The position numbers were made by a program, and so were the translations under genes. Under the pieces are notes generated by a model that was given only the letters and a program-made list of their open reading frames with translations, was not told the origin of the DNA and did not search any database. Below are positions 47,348 to 60,406 of a stretch of 64,000 nt of DNA, piece after piece; positions within the stretch are counted from its first letter, which is position 1, and every line of letters starts with the position of its first letter. Origin of the DNA: Cokeromyces recurvatus (taxonomy: Eukaryota > Mucoromycota > Mucoromycetes > Mucorales > Mucoraceae); assembly GCF_025118155.1 (NCBI RefSeq), contig NW_026251401.1, positions 310,001 to 374,000 on the forward strand, given 5' to 3'.

Positions 47348-48155
47348 CTACACATGATCTACTTTCTTGCTACTTGAAACCACAATGATAGTAGTAGAAG
47401 CTTCTTCATCGACTATTTGCTTAAAATAACAAATGCTATAACTTTTCATAAATAAACCAGGTGGATATTTTTTTTAATAATAATTACTATATATGCTCAA
47501 AAGTAAGTCTCAAATAGAAAGAATGGTGTTAAATACGGTACCGTTCTATTTCATTTATTTTCAGGAATAAAGTGAGTTCCTTTATTATTGGGAATATCAG
47601 TAGTTATCAATACATAATGAGCCTTTTCCTTACATAATCTGATGTCAGTAAAGATATTTTCATTATAAACTTTCACAACAAGCTACAATAATGTAAAAAA
47701 CAACAACAACAACATCATTATTATTATATATGAGTGGTTTATATAAAACCTTTAAAGGGGCTAGTTTTTGAGTTCCAAGGTCCTTGAGTTAAAAGGGGGG
47801 GTTGAAGTATACAAAAGTAGTGTTTGAAAGATTAACATGTATACAACATGTTGATGCATTGTTCTTATTTCAAGATTCCTTTTAGGGAATGAAAAAAAAA
47901 AGTGAGACTATAAAGAATAATATTTATGAATTATTACTGGCTCTGTTCCCGGGTAATATATAAACTACATTGATGTTGCATATAAGAAATACACAACGAA
48001 AAGGTAAACTCGGAACATTAAATTATTAGCTTCTTCTTGAGTGGTGCCACTTCTTCTTTTATTGTTAATAAGATAGATTAAAGCACTCTTCTTTTCTACA
48101 ATACAGAGAAGTTAATTTAACACGTGTATTGTTGATAGAGACATTCTTAATGTAC
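47348..48155 (-). pseudogene. Coding-like patches of an unidentified gene, unresolved
   Basis: Three minus-strand stretches read like protein but do not assemble cleanly. One spans 48020-48098 (SALIYLINNKRRSGTTQEEA in one frame, EEVAPLKKKLII in another). One spans 47551-47679, preceded by a good acceptor: LVVKVYNENIFTDIRLCKEK then AHYVLITTDIPNNKGTHFIP and a stop. One spans 47348-47460: PGLFMKSYSICYFKQIVDEE then ASTTIIVVSSSKKVDHV and a stop. The last two weakly suggest a START-like lipid-binding fold (DUF3074 type), but this is recall-based. It is either a gene with many tiny exons that I cannot resolve or a decaying pseudogene. Confidence 0.3.
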
Positions 48156-48370
48156 GCTTTCTTTTACTAGTACAATATATTGATAGATTTTTTTTTTTTT
48201 CATTCATATAATAACTTATTTTATTTTTAATCTCAATTACACAATAATCAAGATTGTTAATCCGTCTTTCCTGAAACCACTGTTTGTTTATCGGGTGTTT
48301 TTTTTTTTTTTTTATTAGTGATTTACATTTTTAAGCGGATGAATAGACAGCGTATATCGATTAAAATGAA

Positions 48371-49544
48371 TCAAGCAGCAGCCTTGAATGGTAATGGGGA
48401 TTGCTTATATTTTTCAGGAATATGCTCTAGAATTTCAATTTTATCTCCTACACGAATTTTTCCTGCAGTTAGAGGAATGACATCACAACAGAATTGTCCC
48501 ATATTAGGCTCATCAGCAAATTGACGTCTTATCTTCAAATAATCTGTGGGACCTTTACCATCCCAAGCATCTTTTATTCCAGTATCTTGATTAATGCTAG
48601 GAACTATTTTCTAAATGAATTAATAACAGTCTTAGAGACATCCCCATCCTACACACATATATTTACCCGTACAACGTGCAATAGGTTGAACAATGTATGC
48701 TGTCACTTCTCCAACTCTAACAATCCATCAATATACGGTTATTTTATCATTATATCACAAGAGAATACTTACTTTGCAACTAGCCATTGGTCTTCTTCCC
48801 AAGGAATAGTACCAGCAATTGTAATATTATTTCTGAATCTATTCATAGGAATTTGATTTCCTTTACTAATCCCTGTCTCCAACAATCCCTTATTCACTTC
48901 CTCTAAACTACTAACAAATCCAAATGAAATAGGTGACCAATCTGAAAAAGCTGTATGAACACCTTTCAAATAAGGGTGAGCAGGTCGATCATAAACTCCT
49001 TTAGCTGGATCATCTAACGTCACCAATCGAACTTTACTAACAGGATCATTTTCGTGAATAGGATCATCAACACTATGATTATTCTCACGATCATGTTGGC
49101 GATGATTAATAAGGAATTGGGTAATCCATTCTCCAACTTCATCACCAAGGTCATATACCGTTAAAGTGTCTTTCCATAATGTCACCGTTCGCTTAGTCAG
49201 CAATTCTAAATCTTGTTTTAATGGTAAAATAAATGGTTCTTGTCCATCAGCTAAAAGTGTTAATTTATTTTCTTTTTCGTTCAATATAGTTCTTAAAAGT
49301 GATAATGAGGCGAATTTTCTAAGTGGTTTGATATGAGGATTAATCTATTTTCTTTTTTAAACATTATAAAAAAAAATTACCTTTGAGTGACAAATCGGTT
49401 TGTATCTTCATATACAATCATAAATCTTCTATCATTTTTAATTCCCAAGTTATCAACTTCACATTCTTCTATTTGAATGTAATGACAAGATTTAATGGGG
49501 TAAATTTGAATACTTTGAACAGTAGGTACATTAATAGAAGGCAT
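48371..49544 (-). CDS. MOSC-domain protein (MOSC_N plus MOSC)
   Basis: MOSC proteins (mARC, YcbX, the molybdenum cofactor sulfurase C-terminus) bind sulfurated molybdenum cofactor; mARC-type members reduce N-hydroxylated compounds. The N-terminal beta-barrel signature is VQSIQIYPIKSCHYIQIEEC then GIKNDRRFMIVYEDTNRFVT. The MOSC part has IPMNRFRNNITIAG and PWEEDQWLVAK, then the hallmark ARCTVPSINQDTG formed over an intron. It ends YLKIRRQFADEPNMGQFCC and GKIRVGDKIEIL. Exons: about 49381-49544, 48773-49318, about 48666-48718 and 48371 to about 48605. The frame requires acceptors after CTTAG and AAAATAG rather than the nearest AG. The Cys that ligates Mo in mARC (in a RQC motif) is Phe here; the CC in GQFCC may substitute. 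Substrate unknown. It is divergent from ERG3. Confidence 0.87.
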
Positions 49545-50655
49545 TTTCGTAAAAAATAAAAAAAATGACTAGTTGTATATAAAAAAGGGGATCTACATTT
49601 TTGTGGGTGGCGAACATAACGATATTATTCAAATTCCGCGATCGTTTAAAATGGTGACATAGGCCGTCATAAAAAAAATAAAAAAAAATTTATTTGACAG
49701 ATATACACATATAAAGAAAACCTTTTTTTTTTTTTGAAGATAGTCTATATTTTTTATTGAAGAAATTTGAACGATAAAAATAGTAGTAAGCTAATTAAGA
49801 AAATACGAGTTAGAAAAGAAGAAAAATTTTAACTTTTTTTGATGAAAAAAAAAAAAATGAAATTGAAAGAAAACTGCATACAAATCTGGTATTTAAAAAT
49901 TTCTTTTCTTGTCGAGTATATTTAATAAGCAAAACAATAAGCCTATTGTATTTATTGTTATCCATATTATGTGTCCAATAGCAAAAGCGAACAATAGCTA
50001 TTATTAATAGACCAACTATATATATAAATATAACAAAGTAGAATAGAAAGAAAGTGAAGTCATGCTGTTTATCTTTTTTTTTTTCCCTGTAAATACAAAT
50101 TTCCCAAAAAAAAAATTGTCTTTAATTAAAATCAACATTATTACACAAACGAGGTACAATATTTAGTTTTATGGCATTAAATAACAAAAAAAAGAAGATC
50201 TGATAAGGATTTCTTTCTCTTTATTGTTTCTTTCCTTTTTTTTTTTTTTTTTTTTGCTACTAAATATGATTTTAACTAATAAATTCATTTAGAAAAAAAA
50301 AACTTTTTATCTATTATAGTGTTCTATTCATCTTCTTTTTCTACTCTATAAAAAAAAAAAAAAAAAAAAAAAACGGAAAATAAATTAATATTTTAAACAA
50401 TAAAAAAAACAATGATCAAAGGTGGTGTGATGTATAACATTCACATATATATTTTAATACAATAAAAGAAAGCAGCGGACTAATAAAAATAACAGCGGAT
50501 AGGCACACAGAAATTCCCGAGTTGAGGAACTCATTTTTTGCTGAATTTAAAAATGAGAGTACAAATATAATGAATGAAATTTTGTTTTTAATTGTTATCT
50601 TTTTTTTTTTTTTTTTTTTTTTTTCTTTTTCTTCTTATTATTATTGTTATTAAAA
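49545..50655. other. Divergent intergenic region between the MOSC gene and ERG3
   Basis: 1.1 kb without coding sequence, rich in A and T runs: 50231-50255, 50350-50373 and a T run at 50601-50624 that ends about 30 bp before the ERG3 ATG. Presumed promoter region for both genes. Confidence 0.5.
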
Positions 50656-51768
50656 ATGGATACAGTTTTGTATTATTTTGATGAATATGTGTTTGATAAA
50701 ATGTATGCCAAATTATGGCCATCTTATACAAAGCATGTAGCTGGAGCTGTGATTTCTGCTTGGCCTCGAGATGACTTTTGGCGTATCAACCTTTCTTTAT
50801 TTATGATTACTTGCTTTTTTGGTTGGACATTGTATTTATTGACTGCTACTTTGTCATATTACTTTGTATTCGATCACGATTATATGAAACACCCTAAATT
50901 CTTAAAGAATCAAGTACGAATGGAAATTGAATGTGCTTTAGGCTCAATTCCATGGATGACACGTATGTATACTCAACATTCTTTTTGTTCTATTATTTAT
51001 GTACTCATTCCCTTTAATCATCCTAGTCCTTACTCTTCCTTTCTTTACTGGTGAAGTCTTGGGTAAATCTATGTTATATGGTGGCATGCCTCAAACAGTT
51101 CAAGAGTGGCTTTATATCCTTATCTCTATTCCCTCTTTCTTATTCTTTACTGATTGTGGTATTTACTGGTTCCATCGTTGGATGCATCACCCTAGAATTT
51201 ACAAATATCTTCACAAGGTAAAATAAGATTTTATATCAATAGAATTTAATACTGATTTATGATATTAATAATAATAGCTTCATCATAAATGGGTTATTCC
51301 TACTCCTTTTGCTTCTCATGCTTTTAATCCTTTTGATGGTTTCTTACAATCACTTCCTTATCATCTTTATGTTTTCATGCTTCCTATGCACAAATACTTG
51401 TATCTCTTCATGTTTGTCTTTGTTAACTTTTGGACTGTTATGATTCACGATGGTAGGATACATCTATATCACTATCTATGTAGACTGATTGGACTAACTA
51501 ACTTTCATTTTATTCATAGGTGAATTTATTTCACATTCTTCTGTTATCAATACCAGTGCTCATCACTTTGTACACCATGTTTATTTCAATTACAATTATG
51601 GACAATATTTCACTTTCTGGGATAAACTTGGTAATTCTCATCGTCAACCTACAGATGAACAATATGTTAAAGCACTTCGTGATGATCAAAAAGTAATGGC
51701 CCGTCAAGCTCATGATGCAGAAGAAATCGAAAATGAAACCCTTGGTATTAAGCCCAAGTCTCATTAAA
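50656..51768 (+). CDS. ERG3: C-5 sterol desaturase
   Basis: Introduces the C5-C6 double bond in ergosterol synthesis at the ER, using a di-iron centre. Four exons start with [20 protein letters not shown]. Intron 1 begins at about 50962, intron 2 at about 51219 and intron 3 at about 51452. All three histidine boxes of the fatty-acid hydroxylase superfamily are present: [16 protein letters not shown] (across intron 2) and [20 protein letters not shown]. Several hydrophobic segments surround them ([29 protein letters not shown]). About 310 residues, normal for Erg3, with a short hydrophilic C-terminus ending KPKSH. Confidence 0.93.
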
Positions 51769-52080
51769 CAAAAACAAAACAAAACAAAATCATTTAGAAA
51801 ACACTTCTTCCCTTTCTCCCCTCCCCCAAGAGTAACCTGGCGCTACTTTTACAATTCATACTTACTTTTATAGAGATTATTGATATATTTCAGTTAGCTT
51901 ATTGTAATTTATTTATTACTTGTTATTGTTTGCTGTATTGTTTTTATTATTATTTTTTGATTTATAAATAAGCAGTTATAACTTGTATCAATAATCTTTT
52001 CATATACACATTTTCTTAAACAATCCATAATAATCATAGTAGTAGTTTTTTTTATAGAAAAATAAAGAAATAATAATAAT

Positions 52081-52113
<33 letters not shown>

Positions 52114-52365
52114 AATATCATCTACATTTAAAGTATGAATAGTGTACCGTAGTCCAGGATTATTAGTTCACTACTATTTATATTTTATCCAATCACATAT
52201 TAGTATTATATAAAAAAGTATTTATTAAATTCTTCATCAATTTGAACGATATGACAGCTGCAACCCCCCCTTTTTTTTTCTTTTGTTCAAATCATATTAT
52301 ACCTGTAATAATCTAAATGTCTTGAGAGACAAGCTGTTTATAATACTGCGATAGGATTCTCGTAG
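51769..52365. other. Intergenic region downstream of ERG3
   Basis: Contains the ERG3 3' UTR, AATAAAG-type polyadenylation words near 52062 and an A run at 52082-52110. No gene visible. The left boundary of the Fanzor-like relic lies somewhere at its right end. Confidence 0.5.
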
Positions 52366-53436
52366 TTATTGTTGTGATTTCTTCGGTCTTTGAAATACGG
52401 TTGGGCGACCAGTTTGTCTCCAAATTGATAATGGTATTTCCATCATGTTTTTGCTGGAGTTAATATCTCGCTGCTATAATATTCCACAGAATTTGCATTC
52501 CAGGATACTATTACCACGAGCATGCTCAACTGGCTTCAGAGTCTTGTTGTGACAACTACTACAAGCTCTTGAAGTATTAAATTCGTCAATTGTAACAGCA
52601 ATTAATCTTCCCTCTCTTTCTCTCTTTTTCTGAGTCTGCTATAGAATCTTTGTAACTCCACATTGGTTTTCTCTTAGCTTAATTGAGTCCTTTCCAAACA
52701 TACCGTCGCCGAAAACAATGAAGGGAATCCTTTTCTTATCTTCACGGTACTTCTGGGGCTTCCACTTATTTGACCTTTTAAAATGTTTTTCGATAAGAAC
52801 TATTTAACACATTGAAAAAGAAATTGCTTGCTTATTTACAACCTTCTTCTCCTCTCTTTCTTTTACTTTCTTATTCCTGCTTTCCCTCTTATTTTTTGTT
52901 CTTTTCCTTCTTTTTTTTCCTGTCTTCTTTTCTCTTTTCTCTTACTTTTCTTCTTCTTCTTCCTGTTTCTTCTTCTTCTTTCACGGTTGTATTTCAGCCC
53001 GCCATCAAGCAAGACGTTGGTCATGATTTCTGGAGCCCGTTGGCGACCTTGATACGATACGAAACGATTTTTGCCACTGGTATCTTTGTAGAAATCAAAT
53101 AGTATGTCAATATACTCAAGCATAGATTGTAAGTATTCATAATATTTTTCTGCTTTTGCTGTCTTGTGTGTTGGAATTTTCGATTCTACTTCCTCAATTC
53201 TATTTTGTTTTTTAAGTTTTTGTTGATTTACTAAAAATTCTGTTGAACCGGTGTAATGATAATACTCTTTGGTTGAACAACGTATAATAGGGTGGACATC
53301 TTTGACAAGGCCACACACTGTCGTATATACCGCTTTTCTTCCGGAGCCCAAATAAATTGGATTATATGTTGACGCCACCTCTTCGTAGTCAAAATCTGTT
53401 AACTTGAGATCTAGATCATTAACGGTCTGATAAGAT

Positions 53437-53504
<68 letters not shown>

Positions 53505-53531
53505 CTTAACTTCGCGAACTGGTTCGGGCAA
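52366..53531 (-). pseudogene. Inactivated Fanzor/TnpB-like (RuvC plus zinc-ribbon) protein
   Basis: Fanzor proteins are eukaryotic relatives of transposon-borne TnpB, which are RNA-guided nucleases. Reading on the minus strand: a RuvC-I-like region YLGSGRKAVYTTVCGLV (about 53310-53355); IIRCSTKEYYHYTGSTEF; VSYQGRQRAPEIMTNVLLDG; a Lys/Arg-rich linker; then, after at least one frameshift near 52800-52863, IPFIVFGDGMFGKDSIKLRE, VTIDEFNTSRACSSCHN, a second Cys pair ECKFCG and QRDINSSKNMMEI (RuvC-III Asp). The CxxC pairs and RDIN motif are the OrfB zinc-ribbon pattern. Decay is plain: the RuvC-I Asp is Gly (GGC at 53346-53348), two in-frame TAG codons stand where Trp is expected, and a 63-nt T run encodes a Lys stretch upstream. 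No upstream domain is joined in frame. Confidence 0.72.
53439..53501. repeat. poly-T tract, 63 nt, inside the Fanzor-like relic
   Basis: The longest homopolymer in the window. On the minus strand it reads as a Lys run between VREVKS and ESYQTVNDLD. It likely marks where the N-terminal part of the relic was lost or an expansion occurred. Confidence 0.9.
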
Positions 53532-53977
53532 TGCAGTTATTTAAACTATTGTGCTCATTATGACCACTGTTTTTTTTTCCTTTAATCGTATTTTATAAAT
53601 AGTCTCCTTTTTTTTGAACAAGTAGTTATATATCATCCTCTCCTTTTATCATTGTTCAAGAAAAGGTGATTATTTCTTTGCTATATTATCTTGTGATATG
53701 TAAAAAAAAAGAAAGATAAAATAAAATAACTATAGATAGTTAAACAGACAGACAGACTATTATTTATACTAAAAATACTTAAATATAATAATGACAGTCA
53801 TGAGTTTATTGATTTTATAGAATTATTATTTATCATTACAATGCATGCTTCTTACTATGTTTCCAAAATCTATGGTAAAAATAGAGGAAGAAGGGGGGAG
53901 TTCCAAAAAAGTCTCTATTTCTCCATCTTTTTTTTTTTTTTTTTTTGACTTGCCATAATAAGACGGTCCCTTCCATA

Positions 53978-54010
<33 letters not shown>

Positions 54011-54080
54011 GAACTGAGAAAGGAGGGGTCCCTTTTCCTGCAAAAATTCGTATTGACGATATACAATAATAATAATAAAA
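53532..54080. other. Promoter-side intergenic region of COQ5
   Basis: No coding sequence is visible. T runs at 53930-53945 and 53983-54010 lie about 70 bp before the COQ5 ATG, with an ATAATAATAA stretch directly in front of the start. Confidence 0.5.
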
Positions 54081-55240
<1,160 letters not shown>

Positions 55241-55292
55241 ATGAATATCACTTTTTATTAAAATAAACTGTGGATATTTATAATAAAGAATT

Positions 55293-55294
<2 letters not shown>

Positions 55295-55348
<54 letters not shown>
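55295..55348. repeat. poly-T tract, 54 nt, between convergent COQ5 and GH36 genes
   Basis: An uninterrupted T run lying 54 bp after the COQ5 stop and 8 bp from the GH36 stop, so that on the minus strand the GH36 3' end runs directly into poly-A. Confidence 0.9.
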
Positions 55349-55356
55349 CCCTCTCT

Positions 55357-57647
55357 TCAAGAAATAACAATTTTAGCTACAGAGACATGCTGATTCCATA
55401 TCACTTTCTCTATACGTGAAACAGATTGTCCATCTACATAAACAGTAGGAAGCTCACTATCGTCTGATTTTAGTTTGAGATAGATTCGATTCTTTTTTCT
55501 CATATAAGGTCTCTTTAACGTAATATGAATGCTATCTTTTTCGTCTATCCTTAAACTCTCAATTTCAGCACCTGGTACGATATGGCCAGTAGATCCCATA
55601 AAGATATCCTTACTATCTGAAGCAATTCTCATAAAGATTCTTGTTTCATGTGGTTTCAAGAATAGTTGTGTCTGTGACCTATACCAATCTACATGGGATC
55701 CTCCATTCATCAACACATTACTATGTTCAAAGAAGTAGTCATATTCTCCATTAGACGCAAGGGGTAATTGAGCCATAAAAGGTAAAGGGGATATATTAGA
55801 GATAAAGATATAATCACGGCCATTGCATTGATAGCTTGCTTGATAAATATCTAATCCAATAGAGACAAGCTCTTGAACGTGGGCCACTGGCTTTGGGAAA
55901 ATGGAGCTATAAAGTGTATGTTCTTGTTTATCATAAAACTGGACGTTATCAGACATTAATGTAAGCTGACCGAAAACGAGGTTGACGATCAAGAGTGTAT
56001 GTTTTTCTTCTTTAGTCAACTTATTGTTGTTAGACCTTATAAAGAAGACATCAGGGTCACTACCAAACATGGTAGAACCCATAGGCCATCGATTGAGTGT
56101 AGATGTAATAGCGTTGTAGCTTGATACACGCTCACGGACTTGAGCGATACGAAGCACCGAATCATCCCACCAGGGGGATGCATCACTACTTACACGGGAA
56201 TACTCTAATCGACCCCATGTAAAAGGTAATGGAACTCCTGACCCCAATAGCATTGCACGTTTACGAACAAGTTCCATCACGAACTCCATCGCATCCCACA
56301 TAATCTCTCCACGGGATTTACCTAAACGAGGAATCATAGCAGCTGCAAACAAGAAATCCAATTTAATAAGTTTATATCCCCAAACATCGATAACTTGATC
56401 AAATACATGTTGAAGGTAACGACGAGCTTCATCATGATAGATATCAATCGCATAGAAGCCTCCCCAGTTGGGTCCAGCAACAACCAGGCTTCCATTTTCT
56501 GGATACTTTAATAACCATTCAGGGTGTTCCTTTACTATTTTACTTTTGAAACCTACTGCAAAGGGAGCTAACCAGATACCAGGAATGTAGTTTTGCTCCT
56601 TTATATCGTCTGCAAGAGCTTTCATACCTCTAGGAAATTTAACCTTATCTACCTCTAACCAGTCACCTACTTGTGATTCGAACCCATCATCGATCTGAAA
56701 TACATCAATCGGATACTGGTGTTCTTTAAATGCATTCAAGCTCGACATAACATCCCCTTCCGTCACCCTTTCATAATGATTGTACCAAGAAGACCAGCCT
56801 GTTAGATGACGAGGATTTTTAAATTCATGAAGAGGATCATAATAGTCAGCATACTTTTCCCAAATAGATCCAAGATCCCTTATATGATCTCCTTGACTTA
56901 CATACAATTGAATGCATAATTCATGATGTTTCTCTAACCTTTTGCCATCAATATCTTTATAAAGAAAAAATTTATTATTATCAAGATGTCCTTTATAATA
57001 AGTATAACCTGATTCTTCAGAGATAGAACCCAAAAAAACGATATGATTTGACTTAGTATCACGTAAATAGGTATAACCTGTAGAGTGAATATGTCCAACT
57101 TGGCCTGAATAATTAAAGAAATCATAATCCCTAAATAATTAGGTTATTTTACATACACATCTATATCTATATATATATCTATATATATGTATCGTCTTCT
57201 TTGTTTGTTTTACCCTTGAAGATTAAATTTGGTAAACCAAGAGACGACAGAAGGAATGGCTGCTAGTCGATTATATTTACCCATTTCTTTTGTAGTACTC
57301 CAACATTGAAACCCTTCTGCCATCATCACTTTGGCTTCTAAATTCATATCATATTCAAATTCCAGATAGTTTAACTCAACACTACTATCTTGTGGAATCA
57401 GTCTGTAATTTATTTCAAAGCTATCCGGATTTAATAATTTCACAGTTCTTTCTACTTTTATTTGGCCCATCATTGTTTCATCTTTGAATGGAAGTGAAAA
57501 CTTTGACTTGACATTATCAACAGTGTATTCAATGTGAACAGTAGAAGGTGTTTCTAACAATAATGTTTCAAATGGTGATGTTGTCATAGTATATGTTAAT
57601 AAAGGAAATAGAAATATAAAATTAAAATAAAAAGCTAATATTCGCAT
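55357..57647 (-). CDS. Secreted GH36-type alpha-galactosidase
   Basis: Clan-D glycoside hydrolases remove terminal alpha-galactose from oligosaccharides such as melibiose or raffinose. Two exons (57214-57647 and 55357-57130) join in frame to 735 residues. The start MRILAFYFNFIFLFPLLTYT is a signal peptide. The beta-rich N-terminal domain is followed by the barrel: HLTGWSSWYNHYERVTEGDV, IDVFQIDDGFESQVGDW, NYIPGIWLAPFAVGFKSK and WGYKLIKLDFLFAAAM. The Asp of KLDF is the expected nucleophile. SRVSSDASPWWDDS carries the expected acid/base Asp. The C-terminus is beta-rich. The single intron is unusual beside the many-exon genes around it. Convergent with COQ5, divergent from CRT10. Substrate preference cannot be read from sequence; a related clan-D activity is possible. 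Confidence 0.87.
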
Positions 57648-58050
57648 AATGAAAATAAAAAAAAATATGTATACGAAGCAGAAGGAAAAAAAAAATATAT
57701 CATAAATCATAAAAATAGAAGGCCAGACTTCGGTGAGACAGCAAGTGCATAATAATAATAACAAATAGACTCAATTACTTTATTTAAGAAGCAAATGATG
57801 GTGTTAACAGTCAAAGAAGAAGGAAGAAGAAGTCAACTTTTTTATATATATATATCATTATATTCTACACAAGAGAAGAAATAAAGTTCTTTATTAATTC
57901 TAACTTGTCTTTTACAAAGCCTATTTATCAAGATAGCAGTCATTTCCAAACTACTCGTCTGTGCTCAAATATCTATTGAATAAAATCTTTTAATGCAATT
58001 TTTTTTTTTTTTTTTTTTTTCTAAAAAAAAAAAATCACTCTTAATCAATA
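57648..58050. other. Divergent promoter region between GH36 and CRT10
   Basis: 403 bp without coding sequence. A TA repeat lies at 57844-57854, and a T run (57998-58020) directly followed by an A run lies 20 bp ahead of the CRT10 start. Confidence 0.5.
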
Positions 58051-60406
58051 ATGCCAAATAATAACATTGATGAACCAGTTCACACAGTTCTTCAAGATTA
58101 TGATCTTTTAGATGCAAGTTGTCAAATCAACTCACTTTATGTGGTATATTAAACCAGTTTATAATAGATTGCTGTCATTCAAGATCAATACTCAATTAAC
58201 ATGTCATCTAACTTACTTTGGGTAACTTGACTTGTAAAATGTATATACATGTATACATGGAGATGTATTATTTTATTAATGTAAATTTTCCAACAGCGTA
58301 TGAATTTATGTGCTGCAAGTGATGAGATTCCTTGTACTTTTTTCATTGGTAAAGAGAGAGAAACAAAAGACAATCTAATTGCATAAATACTGATCACATG
58401 GAATAGCCATGAATTATAAAGTCCATGTTTATACATTAGATACAATGAGTTCACCTTTTAAAGAACCAACTAAAGTACTTGCTAGTCCAAATGCTCTTAA
58501 TACAAATGGTGGATCAGAATCGGTAATGATCATCTGAATGATAAAAAAAAAAAAAGGAAACTCATTTTCGTAAATAGCCTTTTATAATCAACGCTATTAA
58601 AGTTGGTAGAATGCTTGAAAAGGAAATTCTTGTGACAGTTTCAGAAATTGGTGAAGTATGTATATGGAAAACAGAACATTTGGATGAACCACCTATGATT
58701 TTAAAGTAATGAAGTAAACAATGATAGTAGTTATAAATATGTATTAAAGTATGATTTTTTCCCCCTTCCTCTAGTAATGGTATTGCAACTTGGGGCATTG
58801 CTATTCATGGTGATCAAGGATTGTTAGCTGTCTCTGCAAACAACTGGAAAATAACGATATTCAATCTCTTAGAAATGACTAAAAATAATCCAATTTTCGG
58901 TAAAAAAACAAGACAAGTGCCAAGTTATCTAGATTCAATTGAACGAGTCGAATTAGAAGGTCATGAACATAATATTCCAAATATAGATTTTAATGAATCA
59001 GGAAGATATATTGCAAGCGCCTCTATCGATATGACTTGTAGAGTATGGGATATCACAACGCAAAAGGTAGTTACCTTAAAAAAGTCACCACCAAGGGATT
59101 TAGAGCAAAATGCTTGGTGTTGGTCAGCCAAGTTTATTAAGCCAGGTAACTTTAAATATGCCGTCTGTCATGATAAACGAATCAATAAGGAGTTTTTGAA
59201 GAGATACAATCGGGGATGCTCAACCTCTTTGTCTAATTTGGGATTATGTCATTCAGCCAATATACCAGCTTTTCCTATGAATATCTCTCGTATCTTTGAC
59301 GATGAAAATATTGATTTTGAAATTTATGAAGGAGAAGGAGAAAATGAAGAAGAAGAAGAAGGAGAGTTGGATGATAGTTTATGGGATAATGCTTTACTAG
59401 AACAAGAGGAGGAATGGATGCAAGAAATTTTTGACAGACAGCAACAAGAGAATGAATACATCTTGAGTAGACCTTCCTCATTAGAACAAACATCAAATAA
59501 TGAAAGTAATAGAACTGCATCTAATAGAAGAATTGTGAGAACACAAGAAGAATGGGAAGCTACTTTAGTAGATACTGAAGAAGGATGGGGATCCTCTGAT
59601 GTGACAGAGGATGAAGATGCATCATCTAATAGTCGACATATGATGGAGATGGAGCTTTTAAGAAATATTTTACAAGAAAGGATGAGTACAAGATCAAATA
59701 GTAGTTCAAGTATTCCTTCTAGTCATGATATTATTTCTGAAGAAACGACAATACCATCCAATTGTATACCAAATATCATTAAAAGTACAACAAAGAGTAG
59801 TCTAATAAATAAGCCATTAAAACAGAGTGAAGAGACAGAAACAAGAAGAAGGAATCATACAGACTTGGGTGAATATTTGATAATGACGACGAGTAAAGAT
59901 ATTATCTTAACAAGCACATCTGTACCAAGAATGAATGAAATAAGAGCAGAACATAATATGATTAATAAAGTAGATATACGAACTGATCAATTATTAAGAG
60001 TATTAGACCGTATAAATATGATTGAATGGTTACCAGAATTAGAATTATTAGTTGTAGCAAGTCAAAAAGGCACAGTAGCACTAACGCGTATAATACAAGT
60101 TGAATTTGAAAATGGTCATCAAGCTTGTTACTTTAATAATGAATTTTATTTACCAACAAGCATACTTCAATCTACACCACTTTATGGTAAATTCAAACAA
60201 GTGTCTATTTATATTATCACGTATTAGAGTAATGAATCATATCTTTTTTTCTTTCTATAGGCATGACAGTTAAAAAAGTTAAAAATGAACGATTTTCACC
60301 AATTTCATATCAAATCTTTTTATTCTATTTTAATGGAAATGTACTTGGATATACAATTACTCGTAAAGACTCGTCAAGCATTTCGATTGATAATCTATTT
60401 TTATAA
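58051..60406 (+). CDS. CRT10: Crt10-like WD40 protein
   Basis: Crt10 in yeast is a WD-repeat protein that influences transcription of ribonucleotide reductase genes. The start MPNNNIDEPVHTVLQDYDLL is at 58051. Short exons follow, then one large exon (about 58776-60189) with LAVSANNWKITIFNL, the GHEHNIPNIDFNESGRYIAS repeat and DMTCRVWDITTQ, then DLEQNAWCWSAKFIKPGNFK, which is typical of the Crt10 family. A long acidic, serine-rich insert (about residues 300-480) lies in the middle. The C-terminal blades include RVLDRINMIEWLPELELLVV and NDEF-like PTSILQSTPLYGMTVKKVKN, across the last intron, and it ends IDNLFL. The first intron as read would be only 24 nt, so the N-terminal exon structure is provisional. 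Confidence 0.85.

Noticed and set aside
52812..53102. Plus-strand ORF of hydrophobic Phe/Leu/Ser repeats opposite the Fanzor-like linker
   Set aside because: It is the antisense of the Lys/Arg-rich linker of the relic; composition explained by that.
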